Source: Chaetoderma sp. LZ-2023a (lineage: Eukaryota > Mollusca > Caudofoveata > Chaetodermatida > Chaetodermatidae). Taken from it: a stretch of DNA of 64,000 bases. The translations under genes were made by a program, and so were the position numbers. The stretch covers positions 146,698,233-146,762,232 of the forward strand of contig CM067359.1 in the NCBI GenBank assembly GCA_034401795.1, given 5' to 3'. Of the stretch, positions 34,023 through 45,674 are shown piece after piece. The notes below the pieces were generated by a model. That model saw only the letters and a program-made list of their open reading frames with translations, did not search any database and had not been told where the DNA came from. Positions within the stretch are counted from its first letter, which is position 1, and the number at the start of each line of letters is the position of its first letter.

Positions 34023-34823
34023 CCTTTATGGTATCATCAAAATTAAATATGGGGAATTCATCGGGAAAAGGTTAATCTTACATTGTTTGCATGCAGATTT
34101 ACTTAGCAGGAGAAAGTGTGTGATTGTTTTAGAATCTATTGTCTGCTCACCTGAAAAAATAGGAACGATAAATTAGAAATAGGCAAATTCTAAGAGTTAT
34201 ATTAAGACTTTAACAATCAAATTTTTTCATGAAAATTTCAATTTTCTCATAGACAATGCCCATATGCAGGATAAGAGCCAGTCATTCCAGTGACACATTT
34301 TCAAAAATAATCTTCCTTTGGTCGAAAAAGTGACATTTTCCTAGACAACTGCAGAAGCGTTATGCTCTGACTCACATGTTAGATGGTTAACAATGTACAT
34401 GTATGGCGCAAGGTCATAGGGATATACTGGTAAGCACTATGACCCGACAATGGCTGTTATGGTCATACACCGCCCTCAGGTTTTAGTGCAGAAATGAAAT
34501 GAATAATATAATAAAGGGTGGCCATATATAGTCCAACAAGGGAGTATAACTACTAGTTACTGGATTAACCTTTTCAATCGACAAGAGCGAATAATGAATT
34601 TGTTACGAATTTTGAAACTAATTTGACTGAAAGCTGGCTAAGGCAGCACCAGTCATCCGGTAGTAAAGTTTCAAAAATAATCTCTTAGTCTGCAAATTGA
34701 CATTTTCGTTGAGAAAATTGAAATTTTCTTGAAGAAATTTAAGGCTTAAAGGGTTAAATAAACTACCCTTGAATGTTACATCTACAATTATTACCTGTAG
34801 ATTCTATGATTGCTTACATTCAG
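34023..34823. other. Intron with fragments of palindromic families
   Basis: Half-elements of family 'A' lie at 34246-34340 and 34648-34707 and a part of family 'B' at 34605-34640. No coding sequence was recognised. Confidence 0.6.
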
Positions 34824-35014
34824 GTAATGAAGTTAGAAGTTGTGTATTATGTGAAGCATTGCCCCGAGGCGACAGTGGCCAGAACTGAGAAATGTCTGCA
34901 GAAAGACAATGCATTCTACTTCCATGAACAGCACACAAAGTCATATGTGGACATTAATCGAGAAATTGCACGATTCTTTAGCGCTGGAGATGATGAGTGT
35001 TTTAAGGATTTACG
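34824..35014 (+). CDS. Host gene exon D, NO VEIN/sacsin-like protein
   Basis: Acceptor TTACATTCAG and donor GTAATA bound 63 codons plus two bases (phase 0 to 2). The peptide opens VMKLEVVYYVKHCPEATV and ends with 'YVDINREIARFFSAGDDE'. The pattern 'EIARFFxxG' followed, in the next exon, by 'NYLAEL' and 'LPxxEExWxV' is the same order as in plant NO VEIN before its C-terminal domain. This is the main reason for the family call. Confidence 0.78.
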
Positions 35015-37065
35015 GTAATATATATTTTTTCTCATACTCACAGACACAGTAGTAAAATAGCTCTGTTATTACCCAGGCATAATTTGTCAAATAACAGGAA
35101 GCTATGTTGCAGTCACCCATTCTCCAATAATTTTCAAAATATTGCACCAATGAAAAATTTAAAAATGACTGGTAGAGAGATGAAAGAGGAATGAATGCTA
35201 GGTATAAAATGTATGAGTAAATCTTCGCCCTTCTGGCTTGTCTGGGAGAACTCAATGTCTGATTTACATCTAGTGCTGATCTTAGTGGAGATCGAATCTA
35301 GAATACTAGGACTTCACGTCTACTAGAATGCTAGGCATTCACGTCTTCCACAATGGGAACAATTGCGTCATCAGTGGTTGGCTGCAGTTGTCTGCTTTGA
35401 CACTAATTACATCATTATGACATCATTTGGAACTGGTATCCATGTTCTCCATAGTTAACCACACAATGTCTTGCCCGCAACAGTGGGGTGTTGTCCACCT
35501 TTGGCTGTGGTTGTTCGCACAGTTAAGAAGTGTGGAAAGTAGGCATGGTTTATGCAATACTAAGATGAAAAAAACTGGTTTTTGCATCGCCTGCTTAGCA
35601 GAAAGCGAGACAGGGATTACTCATTCCAGCGGCGGCAGCATACTAAAAAATCTTGGTTACGGCTTTCAAATCAACGTATTTATCAATGAAACCTTACAGA
35701 AGTGTTCTATACATTTAATAGGGAGATGTAATCGGCATCATTACTGATATGACTGTGGAATTTTTACTATTTTCACGGTTTTGGACACTGAACTTTTGTC
35801 ATGTTTATTTGGTCACAGTTTTTAAATCACTCCACCTTAGTATTCAACAATGGATCTTCAGATTTCAAAGAAACTTCATAGATGTTTTCTATGCCCAACA
35901 GGCATGCAATTTGCATCATCACTGGTTTGAATTTGGGAATTTCCTATCTTTCACAAGTTGGTACTTGAAATATTTTGAATGTTTCTTTTGTTTAAAGTTT
36001 TTAGATCGCCTTATTGTTTAACGATAGGTCATCAGATTTCAATGAAACTTTACAGAAGTGTTGTATACAATACAGAAATGCGAGTTGCGTTGCTAGTGAA
36101 TTGATTTGGGGGAATATTTAATACGTTTTTCACAGTTTTGCACTTGGAACTCTTTCATGGGGTTTTTTTCAACAAAATTGTCCAGCTTTCTTATATAGTG
36201 TGCAGTGGTACTACCCGCGTCATTACATTTTGGGACATTTTTCCCAGATCAGACTAGCCGAAGTTTAGCAAAATCATGTTTGAGGGGTTGCAGTTGTTTG
36301 TTGTTGCCTTACTGAATATATATGTATTACGGATCATGGCACGTTTGCTTTGGCAATCCGCACTACCCATGTCTTTACAGGTTAAAACATTGCATGCTTC
36401 AGCATTCTTGTTTTTCGCTTCTATTTGCTTATTCCCCATCTTGTGCCATGGATTTTATGGGGTTTTGTGGTGTTAGGTTGAGGTTTATATAATGGCAAGT
36501 TACTAGCATATAGGTGCAAGTGTGGGGAGCCCTTTTTCCTGGAACACTCACTTGTACCACACTTCTAACGCCACAAAAACACATTAAACTATGGCACAAC
36601 ATGAGGAATAAGCAAATACAAATGAAAAAAAGGCAGATTTTCACCTTATTTTGTATAAAGCATGCCCACTTTGTGTGCATTAGCTTCCACAACATGTCTA
36701 CCAATAAGCCAACATAGCCTGTCGTAGCATGTATCTTCCTGGGCTATGATAGGGTCATCATAGTACTTCCAGATGATCCCACGACAACTCGCAGGAGCAT
36801 GAATATCATTAGATCCATTCTAATGGAGCCAATCTGCATCTTCCACACTTACTGGTAACCCACTTTGCATTATTGCAAATCGCAAGATAAAATGTATGAC
36901 TGGAGGTGCAAGATTTTTATTCCAGAACACTTATCATGGCGATAACCATTGTTATATAATTTTATTTCAATGTGGCTTTAACAGAGAATTAATTCTAAGC
37001 CTTCCACACAGGTCAGGTAACCTGCTGTCCTGCAAAACATGATGTGTCTGCTTATGGAATGCATT
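35015..37065. other. Intron; palindromic element at about 36400-36645, no gene
   Basis: Inverted copies 36404-36475 (GCTTATTCCCCATCTTGTGCC) and 36568-36642 (its near complement) form a fold-back. Loose tandem units with 'GATTTCAATGAAACTT' lie at 35830-36080. The ORFs in the region have no recognisable product. Confidence 0.55.
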
Positions 37066-37069
37066 CTCC

Positions 37070-37628
37070 TACTGTAGTCTTGAATGTGTTCTCTTAACTG
37101 TAGTCTTGAATGTGTTCTCTTACCTCTTCCCTTAACTATAGTCTTGAATGTGTTCTCTTACCTCTTCCCCTAACTCTAGTCTTGAATGTGTTCTGTCTTG
37201 AATGTGTTCTCTTGCCTCTTCCCTTAGCCACAGTCTTGAATGTGTTCTCTTACCTCTTCGCTTAACTATGGTCATGAATGTGTTCTCTTACCTCTCCTTA
37301 TCTATAGTCTTGAATGTGTTCTCTTACCTCTTTCCTTAACTGTAGTCTTGAATGTGGTCTCACCTCTTCCCTTAACTATAGTCTTGAATGTGTTCTCTTA
37401 CCTCTTCCCTTAGCTATAGTCTAGACTGTGTTCTCTTAGCTCTTCCCTTAACTGTAGTCTTGAATGTGTTCTCTTACCTCTTCTCTTAACTATAGTCTTG
37501 AATGTGTTATGTTACCTCTTCCCTTAACTATAGTCTTGAATGTGTTCTCTTACCTCTTCCCTTAACTGTAGTCTTGAATGTGTTCTCTTACCGCTTCCCT
37601 TAGCCATAGTCTTGAATGTGGTCTCTTA
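37070..37628 (+). repeat. Minisatellite, about 15 units of 37-39 bp
   Basis: The unit is 'CTTGAATGTGTTCTCTTACC' followed by 'TCTTCCCTTAACTATAGT'. Units vary by a few bases and some are shortened. The array ends directly at the acceptor of exon E, so its last unit supplies the pyrimidine tract. Confidence 0.95.
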
Positions 37629-37638
37629 TCTTTTCTAG

Positions 37639-37847
37639 TAACTATTTGGCTGAACTTGGTGACCTGCTGCTGTGTGAGGTTCCATCTATAGCGAGACTGC
37701 ATGAACTTCTTGAGAGACACGACGTTGGAGCAATTCCTGAAGGAGAGGAGTTATGGGAGGTGTCTCCCCCTGTTTATATACCACCACCTCGCTTGCCTAC
37801 ACCTCCGCCGCTGCCACCACCACGACCGGAGCAGCCACCATCTACAG
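37639..37847 (+). CDS. Host gene exon E, NO VEIN/sacsin-like protein with Pro-rich linker
   Basis: Acceptor ATCTTTTCTAG and donor GTAACA bound the exon (phase 2 to 1, 209 bp). With two bases from exon D it encodes an Arg and then NYLAELGDLLLCEVPSIARL, LLERHDVGAIPEGEELWEV and a proline-rich tail. The 'GEELWEV' segment parallels the 'LPDEExVW' stretch of NO VEIN; the Pro-rich part would be a flexible linker to the C-terminal domain. The exon lies directly behind a minisatellite. Confidence 0.78.
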
Positions 37848-38011
37848 GTAACAAAATTTGATGAAGCTTTGTAAAGATTATGTTGTGACGAGAATAAGCC
37901 AAACACAGATTAATCTGATTATCATGTGTACAGCTTTGTGTAGGTTCAGTGATCAGCATTTCAAATATTAGAATACTTATGCTTTCAGAATTCAAATTTG
38001 GTGTAGTTCCT

Positions 38012-38330
38012 GTTGTTGCTATTGCACCACAAACATCTGTACCGTTCAATCACTCATTGGTAAATCAATCACTGCATTTAGCACCAGAAAAAGATGTTTA
38101 TGCTCGCTTTCCATGTCACCCAATGCCTATACCATATCATTCTACCCTACATCAGCCTTGTGGTAGAGTAGACTCCCCCTTACAACCTGTATGCGACTGG
38201 CACCAGTCATGCCAGTCTGAATACACTCCTCAAGGACCTATGTCATAGTGCATGGTGTGCATGCGCAGAGGCGCCACAAGACAACATAGAATCACTCAAA
38301 TTTTCGTCTATCAGGAAGGTTTGACAAAAT
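38012..38330 (+). repeat. Left inverted terminal repeat of DIRS element B
   Basis: The sequence matches the reverse complement of 52380-52672: shared landmarks are 'CACCCAATGCCTATAC', 'ATATCATTCTACCCTAC', 'GGTAGAGTAGACTC' and 'CACAAGACAACATAGAATCAC'. The outermost bases ('ACATCTGTACCGTTCAATCAC') are matched by the first half of the ICR at about 52195-52245, which fixes the terminus near 38012. An ORF across it that could be spliced in phase to exon E is therefore terminal-repeat sequence, not a host exon. Confidence 0.82.
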
Positions 38331-38513
38331 CCAGTTGTACTTGTATACTTTGTTAAAGGTCGTTTTCACTTCAAGAGTATACTTACCTCCCTAATACTCT
38401 TTGATATTGCTAAATATTGGCTTTCACTCAATAAAACACTCAGATTAAAAAAGTAAGGTGCCTCTACAGTGCAGGTAGTCAGAAGTCAGTCAGGCGGATG
38501 CCAGCCCCACCAC

Positions 38514-38525
38514 GGCGCATGCGCC
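38514..38525. promoter_or_regulatory. NRF1-like palindrome in left ITR of DIRS copy 2
   Basis: GGCGCATGCGCC, with a CCAAT box on the other strand (ATTTATTGGCTGG) about 25-30 bp downstream. The same arrangement is found in the other copies; here the outermost bases are G/C in place of T/A. Likely promoter of the element, by inference. Confidence 0.5.
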
Positions 38526-39444
38526 GACTAGTACTTTCTCTTTGCTAATTTATTGGCTGGGAGTCCTATGCAATTTTTTTGCTTAAAAGTTTTCCTCTTT
38601 TTCTGAAAAGTTGTGCTAATTTCTAACTACTAGAGTCGCTTGTTGAGAATTTCTGAGCAGCAGAAAGGCGTGGTGACTTCAGTTATATTTTAGCGAGTTT
38701 GTCCCGTTGTAATGTGTTTCCGGGACTCGCATTTATTGTGATAAGCGCCTAAAATAACTGGTTTATTTCTAAATGGCGGTATGAAATACTAATCTGTCTG
38801 TGTGTTTATGTCCACAGGTATCTATCTATGATTGAAAAGGACAGCACGTCGTCAGAGGGGTTGTTTTTCTCTCCACCAAGGTTCCATTTCCTACTAACAT
38901 TGTTAGGTTATCTAACCAAAAATCCATGCCCAGTGAGTTGGAGGCCTCAGAAGAAGGTCTTCTCACTTTGCCCTCTTGGTCCACTTCCTTCCCCTTATAG
39001 GTGGAGAGAGTTAAGAGGTCATAGAGTTGGTGGAGCTTCCAGTTCATCAGATCGGATGGTTTGTCTATGCTAAAGACTCAGGTATTCTAGTTATGATATT
39101 AGGCACTTCAATTATATTTGAAAATATTTTTTTTAAATCTGCTGCCATTTTATCATTGTATATCTGATGTTTGTATAGTCTGTATACACTATCCTTTCCA
39201 GTTAAGATGCTCTGGATATGAATACAATTCGTCCTTACACCTGGATGTTTGTTTCGGATCGATTTAACTTCTTATTCTTCATAATCAGCCTTGCACTTTA
39301 TTAACATTTAAAGTTTTGCCCAACGCTGGTTTATTATCTTTGTAGGTGGTCTGTTGACCACTTTTCCGCTCATTTTATTTTGGTTTTGAGTTACTAATTC
39401 TATTAACTAAAATACTCATTGTGTTCATCCTCTGGCCTGTTTCA

Positions 39445-41430
39445 GAGACCTGGGTTTCCCTCATGTCGTCGCTTTTTGAAGGACCGATTCGTCCCGCACT
39501 TATGTTTCCAGTGCAGTCCCTGTGGACCGTTGCTTAAATGCGACATATGTAAACAGGGGGGGGGGGGGGGGGAACTTTTTGTCGTTACAGGCAAAGGAGA
39601 AGGTTGCTGAGGAGGAGAGAAGGTCTAAGAGAGAGGTACCTGGTAAGAACGGTAAGAGGAAGGCCTCGTCTTCTGTGGATATGGAGGCCTTCCGTGTTGA
39701 GATGTTGGGAGAGATGAAGAGGTCAATCAAAGATTTGGTTCCAGAGTTGCTCCGTGGCATGCTTCCTGGACCAAATCTTTTGTTGCTCTCTTCATCTGCT
39801 TCGGAGCAGATAATCCCCGCCTCTGAATCTGGTTTCTCTAGGGTTTTACCAGTTTTCGAAGATTCAGAGGTGGCCCCATTAGAGGGGATGGTCCAGGACA
39901 TTGGCATTTGGCTTGCTGCGCCGGTGGTCCATGGACGGGTGTCGCTGGAGCCTGGTGCCTGCTTATCAGGCCAGAATTTTCCACACGCCGCATGTACCAG
40001 TGCCTCCTATGGTACCTTTCCTGGCCAGTCCGGGTTAGTATTCTGACCCGGAGTCTAATCTTTCTGGCCAGGATGAAGAGGATTATCTGCTGGGTTCTCC
40101 TGATGCCGTGACCATGGGCATTGACGTCTGTGCACCCCTCGCGGGGAATACAGGCGACATCCATGGTTCTACTCACGCAGGAGTAGGGTTCACGGTGCAG
40201 AAGATGGCGCCTGCTCCTGGTCAAGCCAGCAAGTTTAGCATGCCTGCTCTTTCGGGCCTGCATGCTTTTCTGCCTTGCTAGGAGTGTCAGGTTATCCAGC
40301 CTCAAGCATGCCTGCGAACGCTCAGGAGGAAGACGAACGCCCTCGTCTTGTAGAGCTCTCGCAGGTAGCCACAGAGGAGGACTGGTTGGATGCTTGTCAG
40401 TGGCTTATAAGCGTCAGGCCAGACCTGCCTGTGGAACAGCCGGCCAGCCAGCGGGATCACCGCCCCGTGGTTGGCGGGTAGATCGGCTGTGAGCGCAATG
40501 CCATCTCTGCCACTGGCTGAACTTATTGTAGATATGTTCACGGCGGTGGAGACGTCCATCAAGGCGCATGGACGTCTCGCGAAGGCCCCTCGCGAGGTGG
40601 CGAGGCGTTGCCACGTCGTATCTGATGAGTATCAGAAATACGGCGTGGTGGCCTAACCCAAGCGTGGATGACCGCGCGGCTTTAGGCGAGGACATGCAGC
40701 CAGGCTCCCGGTCTGACACGGGAGCACTGTGCTCGAATGCTTTGCGTTCAGCCAATACCGCATTGCGCGATGCGGAGGAGAGTGGGAGAGCGTCTATTGC
40801 GGCGCTTTCTCATGACTCCCAGCTGTTACAGGGGGTAGTAACAGCATCCGCGTCGCGCCAGCCTAGCCCAGGAACGGTCCAGAGAGCCATCCAGGATGGA
40901 ATCAACCTGGCTCTGGATTGTTTGACCCGTGCTGTGACCAGGAGTGTCCGGGCGAGGCGCACGTTTGCACTTGACAACTTGTGCCCGTCTCAGGACCTGT
41001 ATAATAGGCTGCTGCGTACGCCTCTGGCAGGTCCTGGTCTCTTTGGAGGTGAGGGATGCAAGCATCTCCAGGAGACGGTCACTCTGGTCAATAACCAGAG
41101 GGCTTTGCGCGAGCAGTTTGAGGTGCTCCGCAGAGCGCGTTCGCGCAGCTCCCCCTGCGTATCATCCCCTGCAGGCACAAGGTGGCAGTGGCCAGGTCAG
41201 AGGCCAGCCACCAACGCAGCGTCGGCCTCGGCCATGCACGATTCGGCCAGCAGTGAGGGGGACGTAGGCTCCTCCGGCGCAGCCAGCCAGGCAGCCGTCG
41301 TGGTCATGGCACACGAGGATCTGGTCGTGGTAATTGTGCCTGATGGGTCGGTTATCATGGTGAGAACCACTCCGGTGCTTCTGGCCAAGGAGACAGTGCC
41401 ACTCTTGCACTCCTTACGTCCACCTCTCTC
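39445..41430 (+). pseudogene. DIRS gag-like region with Cys-rich finger, copy 2
   Basis: A pyrimidine tract and TTTCAG precede a Cys/His segment: FPSCRRFLKDRFVPHLCFQC, SPCG and KCDIC. The equivalent segment in copy 3 is at 59120-59225. A G-run follows, then TTACAG and a charged stretch 'MEAFRVEMLGEMKRSIKDL' shared with copy 3. Downstream, 'NLALDCLTRAVTRSVR', 'FALDNLCPSQ' and 'GEGCKHLQETVTLVNNQRAL' are also conserved. The protein would be the particle or RNA-binding component. Frame changes occur near 40046 and 40490-40570, and the borders after TTTCAG and TTACAG suggest spliced introns. Confidence 0.65.
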
Positions 41431-43401
41431 CCTAGGTGGTTCAGTTGGGTGTCAATTGGCCCACCACAAGCAAGAGTGGGAACGGTTAACTCAAGACCGT
41501 TTAGTCTTGCGATGGCTTTCAGTCGGGTATCATCCCAACAGGATTACAGGCCCACTGTCGCTGGTGCCAATCTGGACTCAAATTCCAAGGGATCCAGATC
41601 AGCGGTTGTGTATAGAAGAGATAAATTCTCTCATACTAAAAGGAGCAAGGAGACAAGATTGTCCGGGCTTCTATTCAACCGTGTTTCTAGTAGCAAAAAG
41701 TACTGGAGGGTGGAGACCAATTCTCAACCTCAAGCTATTGAACAAGTTCATAGACACACCCAGTTTCAAAATGGAGACAGTGAAATCGGTGTTGGCAGGG
41801 TTAGAGAGAGGGGGGGGGGGGGAGGATGTGGACAGCTTCAATAGATTTGAAGGATGCTTATTTCCACATTCCTATTGTGAGGAGTTTCCATCGCTTCCTG
41901 AGATTTGCATTCCAGGGCAGACAGTGGGAATTCAGGGTGTTACCCTTTCGGAATTTCTACGGCTCCTCGGGTCTTCACCAGGGTGGTTCTTGCGATAACA
42001 GCATACCTCCGCAGGAGAAGCATGGCAGTCCACATGTACATAGACGACTGGCTGTTAAAAGCACACAACCGAGAAAGTTTATCTGCAAATCTGGAGATAG
42101 TTTTGAAAACTCTCACAGATTTAGGCTGGATAATCAATTTTCAAAAATCAGAGCTGACTCCATCCCAGAAGTTTGTCTACCTGGGAATGTGCTTCGATCT
42201 GGAGATAGGATATGTTTATCCTACTCAGGAGAGAGTTCAGATACTCATCTCAGTAATACAGTCAGTGTGCAACAGTCGTCATGTCCTGGCACGAGTTTAC
42301 TTGAGAATGCTAGGATTGATGGTTTCTCATGACGCAATGGACTCAGAGTACAGGTTCTCTGGACTCAAATGTGCCAGTGCTGGAGCCTCTAATTCACCAC
42401 CTTCAATGGTGGTTGAAGACAGAATCTCCTGGCGGGGTGATGCTAACCCCTCCTCACCCTCAGGTAACAATGTATACAGATGCATCGATTGAGGGGTGGG
42501 GAGCTTGCCTGGAAGAATTCACGATATCAGGGCTTTGGAATCTGGAACAGTCCATAGAACATATAAATCTACTGGAATTACGAGCAGTAGTCCTGGGCCT
42601 GGAACATTTCTTACAGAAAGTTCAGGGCAAGAGTGTTCTAATCCGATCAGACAACTCAACAGTAGTGACTTACATAAACCGCCAGGGCGGAATGATGTCT
42701 GTATGATGACATGGAAGCTGCTTTGCTGGTGCCTGGATCACAGGATTACCTTGAAAGCAGTTCATATTCCGGGAAGGTTAAATCTGTTAGCAGACTCATT
42801 GAGCCGAAGGATGAGTGTTTTACCTACGGAATGGCAACTGAATCAATGTGTGGCGGAGTGTCTGTTCAGTCATTGGGGGAAACCCAACATAGATTTGTTC
42901 GCAATGAAGAAGAATGCGAAGATGACGATGTACGTCTCTCCGATTCCAGATCCAAGCGCTATCGCAACAGATGCACTAGCTATCAGCTGGGTGGGAATTT
43001 TTGCATACGCATTCCCTCCAGCAATCCTGATTCCAAAAATTCTTCAGAAAATCAGACAGGAGGAGTGCCAAGTGCTTCTGATCGCCCCAAATTGGCCACG
43101 CCGATCATGGTATACGGATCTGCTGGACCTTCTGGTCTGCAATCCTGTTCCTCTGCCTCTGATGGACAATATTATCTTTCAGGGCAAGGCCCTTCGCAAC
43201 AATCCGTCAATGTTCAGATTGACTGCGTGGATGTTGTCAAGGAATCTAGAATTAAGGAGGGCTTTTCTGAGCAAGCAGCCATGTTTATGGCAAAAGCCAG
43301 GAGGGGGTCACCCTCCAGAACATATAATTATAAAATCAACAGATTTGCAGAATGGTGCTCAAAAAGATGTATTGATCCAATGGATTCATCTATTCAGGTA
43401 G
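41430..43401 (+). pseudogene. DIRS reverse transcriptase-RNase H, copy 2, frameshifted
   Basis: RT motifs are 'WTASIDLKDAYFHIP' (catalytic Asp), 'GISTAPRVFTRV' and 'MYIDDWLL' (YIDD, 42037-42048). RNase H has 'YTDASIEGWGA', 'LLELRAVVLGLEHF' and 'IRSDNSTVV'. The C-terminal extension has 'HIPGRLNLLADSLSRR' and 'IDLFAMKKNAKM', and runs into the YR start. Breaks: a G-run with extra bases at 41809-41823, a frameshift near 41950, one near 42320-42330 and a TGA near 42704. The enzyme copies RNA into DNA and removes the template strand. Confidence 0.85.
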
Positions 43402-44236
43402 TAGCTGATTTCCTCTGTCACCTGTATGATGCCTATAATCTCAAGCCTAACTCTATTGCTGGTTATAAATCAGCTTTAATGACAGTTATCCCTTGCTTGG
43501 CTAATAGGGGAAGTGATGAAGTAAGTACATTAAATACTTTAATTAGAGGTATGGGCAATCTAAGACCAAGGAATCCCCCAGTGATTCCGTCTTGGAGTTT
43601 ATCACTAGTGCTTCAGGTACTAGGCGATAAACCTTTTGAACCACTTAGTTCCATTTCTATGAAAATGTTGACACTTAAAACTATTTTTAATTGCTGCGGC
43701 CTCGGCTAGGCGTAGAAGTGAAATTCATGCCTTATCAGCCGAGGCAGACCGTTTTGTGGTTACAGGGGAAGGCCTTAAGCTTCTACCTAGGATTAATTTC
43801 ATGGCTAAAAATCAGTCTGAAATATCCAGGTCAACCGATTTTTTTGCCAGCTTTAACTAGATATGATCCTAATTCTAAAGCATGGTGCCCGGTCCGAGCA
43901 CTGATCCGGTACAAAAAATGTACTCAGGAATAGCAGACGGACCCGTCAGCGTTATGGTTGTCATATATTGAACCCCATGGCAGGGCGTCTAAGGACACCA
44001 TTTCCAGGTGGCTTATTGAATGTATTCAATTTTGTCATAAATCTGCCACAGGTAAACAAGTTGATATGGCCAAGGATCACAGTGTCAAGGGCGTAGTGGC
44101 TTCTACTGCCCTATTTAATGGGGTCCCTGTGGATGACATTATGTCGGTAGCTCAGTGGCATTGTGAGACCAGTTTTACAGGCCATTACCTCTGTGACACC
44201 TCGAATCCTCTCGCCTTATCGATTTTGAAAAAATAA
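43185..44236 (+). pseudogene. DIRS tyrosine recombinase, copy 2, broken
   Basis: The frame overlaps the end of RT-RNase H by about 200 bases, as usual in DIRS. The N-terminal part has 'EGFSEQAAMFMAKARRG' and 'YNYKINRFAEWCSKR'; the catalytic part has 'SARRRSEIHALSAE' (first Arg) and 'FTGHYLCDTSNPL' (Tyr). The His-x-x-Arg box reads H-S-V-K (44078-44089), so the second Arg is Lys. A frameshift lies near 43690, another near 43815, and a TAG replaces Trp at 43931-43933. Inactive. Confidence 0.87.
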
Positions 44237-44584
44237 GTTAGGTGTACATATTTGATGAGGTTTCCTCATTTTTTATATATTTCGCATTTAATCAATGGAA
44301 ACATCCACTTATTTGGACTGCATCAGTCTTCACCAGTGGGGCGATGATGCCAGTGACAGCCGCCATTCTTCACAAGGTCAGTCTTGTTTTTGTGGTGTTC
44401 ATTGTTAATTGTGCTGTCACGTGACCCTTCGTTATTAATATGGTGATCGTACATGTTTTTATGTATGGTTCATTATTGAGAGTATACGAAAATGAAGCCT
44501 TATCGTTCTTTGTCCTATAGTACATGGCACTTGTACGTAGAGAGTGTATGGGACATCGAGGTCATGCAGTCTTCCTCCCAAGAA

Positions 44585-44618
44585 GAGGGGGGGGGTGGGG
44601 GGTGGGGGTGAGCGCATA
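44585..44618 (+). repeat. G-rich motif in the 3' region of DIRS copy 2
   Basis: GAGGGGGGGGGTGGGGGGTG passes into GAGCGCAT. The corresponding part of copy 1 (3148-3181) is also G-rich and also leads into GAGCGCAT, at about the same distance before the ICR. Confidence 0.75.
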
Positions 44619-44792
44619 TGGTCATCTCTCAACCGTCGGTTGTGTTAGTCGATGTTCAAATCTTTCCTGATTATGTTTCCGCACAATTTCAGAAGTTTCA
44701 GTGCCTTTAACGCAGAAAAAAGCGCATGGGGAAGAGCTGGTCTGTTGACCTCGCCTCCCTCCCGCTGAATTCCATGTCGAATTCTGGCAATA

Positions 44793-44890
44793 TCAAAGAG
44801 TATTAGGGAGGTGAAGTGAAATAAACAAAATCACGGATTTCTTTTTTCACGAGAGAGTTGATACTTACCTCCTAATACGGACCCGGCCTC
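44793..44890 (+). repeat. DIRS internal complementary region, copy 2
   Basis: The first half (AATATCAAAGAGTATTAGGG) is the complement of the left end; the second half (TTTCTTTTTTCACGAGAGAG) is the complement of the right end. It lacks 12 bases relative to the left terminus, including the splice-donor-like GTAAGTAT. Confidence 0.85.
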
Positions 44891-44934
44891 TCCGCCTCAC
44901 TGAGGCTCGGTCTTCAGGCTCTTGTAATGTTGCA

Positions 44935-45145
44935 TAGTGTCAGCCAATAAATTAGTCAGAAGAAGTACTAGTCGGCGCATGCGCCGTGATGGGGCTGGCA
45001 TCCGCCTGACTGACTTCTGACTACCTGCCCAGTAGGGGAACCTTACTTTTTTAATCTGAGTGTTTTATTGAGTGAAAGCCGATATTTAGCAATATCAAAG
45101 AGTATTAGGGAGGTAAGTATCAACTCTCTCGTGAAAAAAGAAATC
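44935..45145 (+). repeat. Right inverted terminal repeat of DIRS copy 2
   Basis: It is the complement of 38364-38580: 'GGCGCATGCGCC', 'GGGGCTGGCATCCGCCTGAC' and 'AATCTGAGTGTTTTATTGAG' all pair. It ends 'GGGAGGTAAGTATC' and GTGAAAAAAGAAATC. Confidence 0.92.
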
Positions 45146-45280
45146 ATGAGAAATCATGATTTTGAGAAATCAAAATTATTTTGTAGGATTACTAATCAAG
45201 CAACATGCCTAATATGAAGCCTTGTTGACTAAGGTATTTTTTATGAAATTATTTATTGTTTCTGATGATTTATTGTACAT

Positions 45281-45674
45281 ATGCAGGCATAGAACCCAGC
45301 GAAAATAGTAATATGTGCTTGATAACGTAATTTTGTATCTATATTGCGCACGAATAGATAACATGCAGGGCAAAATTTGACAAAATATGAGCCAAAAAAA
45401 GGCTTATACAGGTATATAACACGCAGTCATAGATCAGAAAGATTGCAAAACATTTTTCAGACGAATGAAAATTGGTACTGTAAAATGCTCATTAGTAACC
45501 GCGGCTTCTAATAGGACAAGGGCTGGAAATTCTTTAAATCCAAACCTCTGAGAAAGGGTGGCAACTTCTGTTTGGTATATTTCAAGAAAAAATTGAAAAA
45601 AAGATACAAAAAATAACACGAAATTAGAACACATTCTAAATTTTTGACACTGGAAATTCTTACCATCTTATGCC
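45281..45674 (+). repeat. Left arm of a 394-bp inverted repeat (partner 51582-51976)
   Basis: The arm starts ATGCAGGCATA, contains 'TTTTGTATCTATATTGCGCA' and 'AACCTCTGAGAAAGGGTGGC', and ends CATCTTATGCC. The partner at 51582-51976 is its reverse complement with scattered differences. The pair could be the ITRs of an element carrying the recombinase fragments between them, or the TIRs of an unrelated DNA transposon. Confidence 0.85.

Larger units (their letters stand above)
38364..45145 (+). mobile_element. DIRS-type retrotransposon, copy 2, structurally complete (6.8 kb)
   Basis: Left ITR (38364-38580), gag-like region, RT-RNase H, overlapping YR, 3' region, ICR (44793-44890) and right ITR (44935-45145) are all present. 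Both halves of the ICR match the complement of the two ends, which sets the termini to within a few bases. It differs clearly from copies 1 and 3, so it is another subfamily. Its genes carry frameshifts and stops, several at G-runs, so it is probably inactive or read with errors at homopolymers. Confidence 0.9.

Noticed and set aside
37949-38248. An ORF with an in-phase acceptor after exon E, possible extra or alternative last exon
   Set aside because: From about 38012 the sequence is the left ITR of DIRS element B (its complement occurs at 52380-52672), so the open frame is terminal-repeat sequence. Exonisation cannot be excluded but is not supported.
42711-43180. Ser-rich first half of the 332-aa ORF as part of the recombinase
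   Set aside because: It is the alternative frame of RT-RNase H; recombinase similarity starts only at about 43190.
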